Assembly: GCA_028641055.1 (NCBI GenBank)
Contig: CM054062.1
Coordinates: forward strand, 10,691,638-10,755,637
Length of the DNA: 64,000 nucleotides
Direction of reading: 5' to 3'
Origin: Alopecurus myosuroides
Lineage: Eukaryota; Streptophyta; Magnoliopsida; Poales; Poaceae
The notes beneath the pieces were generated by a model, which was given only the letters and a program-made list of their open reading frames with translations, had not been told where the DNA came from and searched no databases. Positions 57,486 through 64,000 of this stretch are shown one piece after another. The position numbers were made by a program, and so were the translations under genes. Position 1 is the first letter of the stretch; each line of letters opens with the position of its first letter.

Positions 57486-58857
57486 CCGAACATTTTTCTT
57501 ATTGTTTTCCTCTAAACTTGTGTGTTTTGAATGCAAATAACATGGACTGACGCTGTTTTCAGCAGAATTACCTTGGTGTCTCGCTTATGTGCAGAAAAAC
57601 CAACTTTCGGGAAATTGCCCAGAAAAGACTCCATTGGTCTTAAAACACCTGAAGACCTCGAGAGCCAGAAGGGGGCCAGGAGAGGGACCAGAGGGGGGCC
57701 ACACCACCCCCTAGCGCGCCCCTAGGCCGTGCCACCTGGTGGTGTGGGCCACCCAGTGACCCCCTCGGGCTCCCCTTTCGACTACATATTTCCTTCAACC
57801 CTAAAACCCGAGGGGGTTCGTCATATTCCACAGAAACGCAATAGAGCGCCACCGCCACCCTGAACCTCGATTCGGGGATCAGAAGTTCCTGTTCTAGCAC
57901 CCTGCCGGGACGGGAAATTGGAGGAGATCATCGCCATCGTCATCACCAACGCCTCTCCATCGACCATCCATGTTTCCCCCATCCATGTGTGAGTAATTCC
58001 CCCACTGTAGGCTGAAGGGGATGGTAGGTATTGGATGAGATTGTTCATGTAATAATGCCGTGATTGTTAGGGCATAGTGCCTAGTATCCTCTATTAGTGC
58101 TATTGACATTGTTGCAACTTGTTATGCTTAATGCTTGCCACTTTGGGCCCAAGTGCCATGATCTTAGATCTGAACATGTTATTGAATCATGATGATAATT
58201 ATTGTTTCTTGATCATACCTGCAAGTTGTTTACGCATATCGTTGTTCGGAACCCGAGGCCCCGAAGTGACCGAAATTGGGACAACCGGAGGGGATGTCTG
58301 TGATGTGAGGATCACATGTGTTCATGGAGTGTTAATTCTTTGCTCCAGTGTTCTATTAAAAGGAACACCTTAATTACCAGTAGTTCCCTTGAGGCCCCAC
58401 TGAAAACGGGCTGGTAGGACAAAAGATGTTGTGCAAGTTCTCATTGCGAGCACGTACGACTATTTACGGAATACATGCCTATGGTTACTTAGTGCTTGAA
58501 TGCTTTATATTATTTATCTGCAATGCCCATGTCTTGATTATTATATGAAATATCTTATCCGTGCAATGCCCGTTCATCTATCCCTAGCCTACAATATTTA
58601 ATCCCGTTGTTTACTTCAAACACTACTGCTGCTGCTGTTTTCATCTCACTGCTGCTATTATTTCACTACTGCCGCTACTATAAAACCGTTACTGCTGATA
58701 AACCACTATGAACAAAAGTACTTTTAGGTGCAGGTGAATTGACAACTCACTTGTTAAGGCTCAAAAATATTCTTTGGCTCCCCTTGTGTCGAATCAATAT
58801 ATTTGGGTTTTACTTCCCCCGAAGACTGTTGCGATCCCCTATACTTGTGGGTCGTCA
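57486..58857 (+). repeat. Element II 3' LTR, second part
   Basis: Continues from 49285 after element III; aligns with 41100-42457 and ends TTGTGGGTCGTCA (one change from the usual GTCATCA). Confidence 0.9.
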
Positions 58858-58862
58858 CATAT

Positions 58863-59294
58863 GCACACGGTGCAGCCTTCATTTATGTCAATTGACCAAT
58901 TGTAATTTGTTCACCACACAAGTTATTTATCTTTCACGGAGAGACTCCACTAGTGAACTGTGGACCTCGGTCCATTTTCTCATACTGATAATACACACAC
59001 TGCTTTCACACTGCTTTCATACTGCTGCTACTGCTTTCATACTGTTTTCCTACTGTTTTCCACACCATACGTTTAACCTCTTTGTGTTCAGCAAACCGGT
59101 GAGATTGACAACTTCACTGCTTTGTTGGGGAAAAGTGATTTGATTGTGTTATGTAGGTTCCATGTTGCTTCTGAACCGGTAGTGCGTCCTGCCATCTCAG
59201 CAAACCTTGGTTTCTTACTGAGGGAAAACTGTTGCTGTGCTCATCATACCTTCCTCTTCGTGGTCTCCCAACGAGTGCAAGATCTACACCATCA
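58863..59294 (+). repeat. Element I 3' LTR, second part
   Basis: Aligns with 34520-34978 of the 5' LTR and ends GATCTACACCATCA. It has an extra CTGCTTTCATACTG-type repeat near 59005 and lacks about 45 bp that the 5' copy has near 34845-34890. Confidence 0.85.
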
Positions 59295-59299
59295 GAGTC

Positions 59300-59906
59300 T
59301 TGTTCAAGGTCTTGCAGAGATACCACCGGCTGCTAGCGTGACAAGCGGTGGAGACGGCTTCGGCCCAAAAAATTGTATGGAGAAGAAAACTCCGTAATCA
59401 TTGTCCTTGCCGCATCCATTAGTGTCCGGTTCTTTCTCTCCGCTACACCATATTGTTGAGGGGTATATGGAGTGGAATATTGATGAGCAATCCCCTCTTC
59501 ACTAAGAAATCCCTCCACGGTATAGTTCTTGAACCCGGAACCATTATCACTCCGGATGGCCATAATGCTTGCATTGTGTTGGCGCTCCACCAAAGTGATA
59601 AACTCAATGACTCTCTTTTGAGTCTCACTCTTCCTCTTGAAGAAATAAACCCAACAATATCTTGAATAATCATCCAGAATCACCAAGCAATACTTCTTTC
59701 CTCCAAGACTATCATAGGATAGTGGATCGAAAAGGTCCAAATGAATAAGCTCGAGAATTCTTTAGGGGTGATGATGGTCTTCCTAGGTGGGATTCTCCAT
59801 GTTGCTTTCCAAGAACGCAAGAGCTAAACACACGATATTTGGCAAACTTATCATTCTTTAGTTCTAGAACATGATTGCCACTTTGAAGGTCATGCAACGT
59901 CCTCAT
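59300..59906 (-). pseudogene. Copia-2 gag-pre-integrase and integrase core
   Basis: The minus strand reads MRTLHDLQSGNHVLELKNDK and CVLGKQHGESH (gag-pre-integrase, zinc-binding type), then after a frame change near 59740 the integrase core: FDPLSYDSLGGKKYCLVILD, DYSRYCWVYFFKRKSE, then RSDNGSGFKN (second catalytic aspartate), YSTPYTPQQYGVAERKNRTL (catalytic glutamate in VAERKN) and MDAARTMITEF. Integrase inserts the cDNA into the genome. The domain is cut at 59299 by element I and goes on at 33391. The frame is otherwise open across the catalytic core. Confidence 0.85.
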
Positions 59907-59921
59907 ATTGGTGTGGGCTAG

Positions 59922-60326
59922 TTAGTGATGCCAAAGCCAACCCACACCAACTTTAGCCATTAGACATGTCGCGGCACATGTGTCTCCTTTAGAGAAGTCC
60001 ACTACATACATGTCGTTATCGACATGCCCAACAAAGTCTACTTTAAGAGTCTTTTCTGAAGTGAGAATCACATTATTATTATTAAAGAAAGAGATAAATC
60101 CATAATTTTCAAGTTGAAGGACCGAGATAAGATTGTAACCAAGGAACTCAACAAGGAGAACATTCTCAATTGATAAATCATTTGAGATAGTCATCTTGCC
60201 TCGTCCAAATACCTTTAGCTCGGATTTATCACCAATGGTGAAACAATTGAGATATGGAGAAGGAGGATTAAGATCACTCATTACATCTTTGCTTTCGGTC
60301 AGATGTTGGGATGCACCACTATCCAA
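59922..60326 (-). pseudogene. Copia-2 protease
   Basis: The reading gives W-T-L-D-S-G-A-S-Q-H-L, the canonical Copia aspartic protease active site (DSG). It is followed by SPYLNCFTIGDKSELKVFGR and NVLLVEFLGYNLISVLQL, the usual conserved end of this domain, then the beginning of gag-pre-integrase. About 135 codons are open, ending at a stop just before the 59712-59906 frame. Confidence 0.85.
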
Positions 60327-60662
60327 CGTCCATTTTCCCGACCAGGAAGCACTTCCCTACAAGAGATCAATTTCTTGATTTAGGTACCCATCCTTCAATG
60401 GGTCTTCTTTTGTTAGTAACAAGGGTCTTTGGAACCCAAATAGTTCAGTGATAATCATCACCATAAGAAGTACCAACATATTTAGCATAGACATGACCAT
60501 CTCTGGATTTCATAAGAACATAAGAGAGGTTATATTCCCCGGCAAAGTAAGTGTGAGTCGTGATCCTCCTAGAGGTATCACCACCTATAATGGTGTTGAT
60601 CTCTTTTCCTTGATCACCTATCCTTCTTTCACAAAGATGATATTTTGCGAAGGAGGGGTGAC

Positions 60663-60694
60663 CTTCTTCTTCTTCTTCTTCTTCTTCTTCTTCT
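60663..60694. repeat. (CTT)n microsatellite
   Basis: About ten CTT units on the plus strand, giving a lysine run (GAA/AAG) in the minus-strand Copia gag/protease linker. Confidence 0.9.
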
Positions 60695-60699
60695 CCTTC

Positions 60700-62040
60700 T
60701 TTGACTTAGCCACAAAGCCAAGTCCCTCTTTTCCATTTTCTACTCTTTGAGAGTTGGATAGCATCATTGAGAACTTTCTCACTCCCTACAATGTTAGTTG
60801 TAGTACAAGAGTTGCTAGAATATATAATAATGCCATTTGAGGAGGAAGATAAAACTTTCTTATCGGAGAATTGATCTAGAAGTTTATCACGAGACATGGT
60901 AAGTTTGTCATGAATTTATTTAAGAGACATTAACTCTTTTTCTATTTTTTCATGACGGTCAACAAGTCTATCATGAGAAATTACTTGCTCAATCTTTTCA
61001 TTTTCACGAGTTTTAGCAAGAGTAAGGGATAGTTCATTATCCTTCTTATGCTTAGAAACACTAAGAGAATAAGTCTCTTCAAGACTAGAAAGTTTATCCT
61101 CGAGAGAACATCTCATGGAACGCTCTTTCTCAAAAGACTCTTAAGCTCCTTGTCATTTCTAGAATGACCTCCACCATAACTTTCCAAAGTCATGATGGTC
61201 TATTCCTTTTCATCTATAAGGGAGTTAGCATCATCGAGCTACCTCAAAAGAGCATTCACCTTTTCTTTGGTTTCACCTTCAAGGCTAACCAACCAAGAGC
61301 CTAGCTCTTTTGAATCATCATCCTCCTCACAAATATTTCCAACACAATCCAATAAGAAGGGAGGATTATAGACAATAGTTTTGGAGGTGGAAGGAATTAC
61401 CGAAGTGGATTTTTTTGTAAGACATGTAGGTCAGATAGGAGCGTTCTCATTGAGGGATTCAAATAGAGAGACCGATGAAGAGGAGGATGTAGCTACGGCG
61501 ACGTGGGCCGCACCTACACCTTCATCTCACGAGATTTATGTTTGCAAAACGACTCCTTGAACATACAGAGACCTTGGAACTCTTCTAGCAAAGTTCTTGT
61601 TTTGAGGGGCTTTGGTCTTGTCTTTGCGAGCAAGCTTGCCTTCATTCTCTTCTCTTGGCTCAAACAGACACTCTTTGACGAAGTGATTTGCACTTCCACA
61701 ATTGTAGCATGTCCTTGGCCACCCCCTTCTTCTTATAGTTCTTGTTTCTTGGGGGTCTAGGAGTGCCGACCTTATGAGCTTCCCATCTCTTTCAATAGCC
61801 ATGCATGGCGAGAGCCATGCAATTGTGAGCAGACTTGTATGTGCCCTCATAGTCCTCTTCATCATCATCAAGTTCTTCAACCTCTTCAACACGAGCAACC
61901 GCCTTTGACTTTAAAGCTTGGTTGGGTGTTTTTCTGAAACCTCTTGAGCGCGCATGGCCATCATCGGGACTCTTGTAATGGGCTCCTGAGTTCCACCCAT
62001 TCGCTATCCTAAAGCGGAGGAAGTCCTTGTCGCACAAGCT
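60700..62040 (-). pseudogene. Copia-2 gag (zinc knuckle and coiled coil)
   Basis: A zinc knuckle CX2CX4HX4C is seen on the minus strand at 61668-61709 (CYNCGSANHFVKEC), the RNA-packaging motif of gag. Upstream is an acidic block (VARVEEVEELDDDEEDYEGT). Downstream are charged, heptad-like frames (60916-61116, KDNELSLTLAKTRENEKIEQ) suggesting a coiled coil, as in SIRE/Maximus-type gags, and a serine-rich frame at 60706-60897. Several frame changes break it up. The N-terminal gag domain is not seen because Copia homology fades near 62040, where a plus-strand gene fragment begins. Confidence 0.7.
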
Positions 62041-62049
62041 CTCCGCCGA

Positions 62050-63060
62050 AGACAGCAAGATCGTCTCCCCCTACTCGCGAAAGTGGCAAACTTCCACGAC
62101 AAAGCGTTGGGTGTTCCGTCGAATGGAATTCACATCGCGAGTGTGTTCCTTCGGCGAAGAATCCAACCTCTCCATGTGGGATTCACAGGCGAGGCCATCC
62201 ACCATGTGGGAGTACCAAGGCACCCAGGACCCAACCCGCGTCTGCGAAGACCGTCTCTCGAACACCGAGTTCAAGAGAAAGATTGCGGCCATCACCAAGC
62301 TGAAGAAGGGAGAGGCCTACTCGGCCTGCTCTCTCGAGCCTTTCGAGGCTTCCAAACCTCCCCCAGTTGAGGTGAGTTTCTTCTTGTTCTTATTTTGTAC
62401 CTTTCCAATTCGAGATTTTGTCGATTGAATATCTTCTTTCTTCTTCCTCTACAGAGCTTGAAGTTAGCGACGTGATACCCTCCAATTTTGGCTGAAGATG
62501 CCTCGGACCTCCTGGCGAGTAACGTCGAGGCTCCTCTCGAAATTAGTGTCGCAGAAGCTGATTCAAGCTCCGAGCGCGACTACATGGACGAGGAGGAGGA
62601 GTCGGGTAGCGATGAGCTCCACCACCGCAAGCGACGCAGGAACGAGGATGACGAAGTCACCTCCAAGGATAGCTCCTTGGGTGATGGGTCTACCAAGGCG
62701 ACCGAGCCTCTCATGTGCCTCCCCTCCGTATGCTTCCTCCTCTTCGTTATCCGCCAAAGGTTTCCAATGCTTGGAACCCGGATGTTCTCGATGATGACGA
62801 CGAGGACGAGTAAGTATTTCATGCCTTGCTCGTGGTCGACAGTAGCCTTGCGACTATTAGCCCTGGTCGGTTTGCTTCTTCACTTCCATCTATGAAGAGA
62901 AAAGAAGCAGCCGCGATTGAGACTCCTGCTGCTGAGGCCACTCGAAGATCTCCGGAGTACGAGCTGCCTAGCTTTGCGGGTGGAGCGTCCGCGAGCAAGG
63001 AGGTTTCAGGCAGCTCGGTGGAGCCTTTGTCTACCGCCCAGGGCAAAGTAAGTCCACCTT
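62050..63060 (+). pseudogene. Fragment of a retroelement gene with intron-like junctions
   Basis: Plus-strand coding blocks lie in several frames: CEDRLSNTEFKRKIAAITKL and EAYSACSLEPFEASKPPP up to 62371, then ASDLLASNVEAPLEISVAEA with acidic and HHRKRRRNEDD sequence up to about 62810, then SMKRKEAAAIETPAAEATRR up to 63047. A convincing intron has donor GTGAGT at 62372 and acceptor CTACAG at 62454 (83 bp). GTAAGT also occurs at 62810 and 63048. The composition and order resemble the putative gypsy-type transposon genes of grasses, but I cannot name the family with certainty. The 5' part is missing at the junction with Copia-2. Confidence 0.45.
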
Positions 63061-63096
63061 TCTTTTGTTTGCTCGTTCAAAATTTTATCGGGTGCA

Positions 63097-64000
63097 TGAT
63101 GCATGTAAAATGCATAGATGAATTTTGCATATTTTCACATGGTTTTCTATTACATATTGCATCATATAAGGGTATAATTCAATGTTTTATAGTATTTTGG
63201 GGTTAAATTACAAAGTCCCCCAACTTTTATGGAATTAACCCTGCCTGTCAGAAACCCCGTTTTCTATATTTTTGACGTTTCAGGGGGCAAACTTCTTCGA
63301 AATCACCTGAAAATCTGCGGGGGTCATTTTGTTGGAAGGAGAAGACTTGCGGGCGAAGGATCCACGAGAATTGGGCAAGGAGGCCCAAAAGAGGACCCTC
63401 CACGCGGCCAGATTCCTTGGCCGCGTGAGAGGCCCCCTTTTGGCCCCTGTGGCCCCAATTCCTTCCATCTTCGACTTACCGACTCCGTCTTGACCTAAAA
63501 CCGACTATAAAAAGGGTCCCCCGTACCCTTACGGAGAAGAGCGCCGCCGAAACACCGAAACAGAGACCAGAAGTTCCAGGTTGGAGGGGGAAAACTACGG
63601 CGGGGCGCCGCCGGTGTGATCTCCTACCCCTCCAACGTCATCTCCATCGACGTCTCCATGAACAGGGAGTAGTCCACCCCAGGGCTATGGGTTTGTGGAA
63701 GTAGCACTTGTATCTCTCTCTCTATGTGCTTCACTAATTAGATCCGTATGAGCTGCCTCACATGATTACGGGCACCGTTGTAATTCCTATGTGGTGGATC
63801 TTTTCTATGAGTTATTGAATCTGAGATTGCAATTGTTTCTCTTGAGTTATTTAAAGTAGATGTATCTTATGTACCCCGTTCTTATTTGCTAGCTTTGATC
63901 AATCTAGTTCTTGAGAGCGTGTGTGGGGTGATGGGTGCATTAGTTGGAGTAACGGGGGGGGGGGGTGGCTAGTGCTGTGAAATTGACAGAAGTTCAGCGA
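63097..64000 (+). repeat. LTR-like sequence, cut by the window end
   Basis: A start TGATGCATG at 63097 is proposed. A promoter-like TATAAAAA lies at 63506-63513 and a perfect 10 bp stem CACGCGGCCA / TGGCCGCGTG at 63401-63410 and 63418-63427, with an outer GGCCCAAAAG / CTTTTGGCC arm. A GAGCTGCCTCACATGAT-type block (63750) like those in element I LTRs follows. A G run lies at 63954-63965. The right end is outside the window. Confidence 0.5.

Larger units (their letters stand above)
41072..58857 (+). mobile_element. Gypsy element II (Athila-like, gag-protease plus extra ORF)
   Basis: 5' LTR 41072-42457; 3' LTR 49259-49285 plus 57486-58857, split by element III. Perfect target duplication CATAT (41067-41071, 58858-58862). 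Purine tract AAGCTTGGGGGGAG before the 3' LTR. The gene order is gag, protease, then a spaced extra ORF. No reverse transcriptase or integrase. Its LTR family is the same as the solo LTR at 26705-28072, not that of I and III. Confidence 0.9.
33392..59294 (+). mobile_element. Gypsy element I (non-autonomous, Athila-like), host of elements II and III
   Basis: 5' LTR 33392-34978; 3' LTR in two pieces, 39963-41071 and 58863-59294. Target pentamers are GGGTC (33387-33391) and GAGTC (59295-59299), one change. The first base of the LTR is C instead of T (CGATACGTC). A tRNA-Asp-type primer site, a gag-protease gene and a long non-coding 3' region lie inside. No reverse transcriptase or integrase was found. 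It is in the same family as element III. Confidence 0.9.
25481..62040 (-). mobile_element. Minus-strand Copia retrotransposon (Copia-2, Maximus/SIRE-like layout), carrying a nest
   Basis: Read on the minus strand: gag with a zinc knuckle (about 61540-62040), a coiled-coil region, protease, gag-pre-integrase, integrase (down to 59300), then after the Gypsy nest (33392-59299) the rest of integrase, reverse transcriptase, RNase H (to about 31150), an extra ORF (about 28550-30378), a polypurine tract (28206-28220) and the 3' LTR (25481-28205). Its 5' LTR is not in the window: the gag region runs into unrelated sequence near 62040 without an LTR. An extra ORF between pol and 3' LTR is a feature of the SIRE/Maximus lineage. 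The lineage call is inferred from layout. Confidence 0.8.

Overview
The window looks like a gene-poor, repeat-rich stretch of a large grass genome, most likely Triticeae (wheat, Aegilops, barley or rye type). This rests on LTRs that open with TGATACGTC and close with TTGTGGGTCATCA, Stowaway ends of the CTCCCTCC type, PIF/Harbinger ends of the GAGCATCTCC type, and tRNA-Asp-primed Athila-like elements. No database search was possible, so species and family names beyond this level are not claimed. The only intact host gene I can support is a short arabinogalactan-peptide gene at 15774-15953. No tRNA, rRNA or CRISPR was seen.

Positions 1-5400 hold two related PIF/Harbinger elements. One (195-2406) carries only a decayed ORF1 (SANT/NAM-associated type); the other (3261-5365) carries only a decayed DDE transposase. 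Positions 5423-12158 are a short-LTR Copia element whose integrase region is replaced by a LINE reverse-transcriptase fragment, and that fragment is split by a solo LTR (6701-8662, target duplication ACACT). Positions 12187-15414 hold two non-LTR retroposons with long target duplications and two nested Stowaway MITEs, ending about 215 bp upstream of the TATA box of the AG-peptide gene. Positions 16540-25480 hold a LINE (16551-19903), a possible Mutator-like element, a 5'-truncated LINE end, ill-defined sequence and a third Harbinger fragment.

From 25481 to about 62040 lies a minus-strand Copia element. It is interrupted by a second solo LTR (26705-28072, target duplication ATGCT) and by a nest of three plus-strand Gypsy elements. 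Element I (33392-59294) sits in the Copia pol gene. Element II (41072-58857, CATAT) sits in the 3' LTR of I. Element III (49286-57480, CTTGT) sits in the 3' LTR of II. All three Gypsy elements encode only gag and protease (II also an Athila-type extra ORF) and lack reverse transcriptase and integrase, so they needed enzymes from elsewhere. The window ends in a fragment of another retroelement gene with intron-like junctions (about 62050-63060) and an LTR-like sequence (63097-64000).

The most interesting signal is in the extra ORFs of the minus-strand Copia and of Gypsy element II. Each is preceded by an inverted-repeat-rich module like the ones in LTRs, then a leader, then an intron with a GTATGT donor and a CAG acceptor. 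In the Copia this splice keeps the reading frame open across the junction. This suggests that these extra ORFs are separately promoted, spliced transcription units inside retrotransposons of two different superfamilies.
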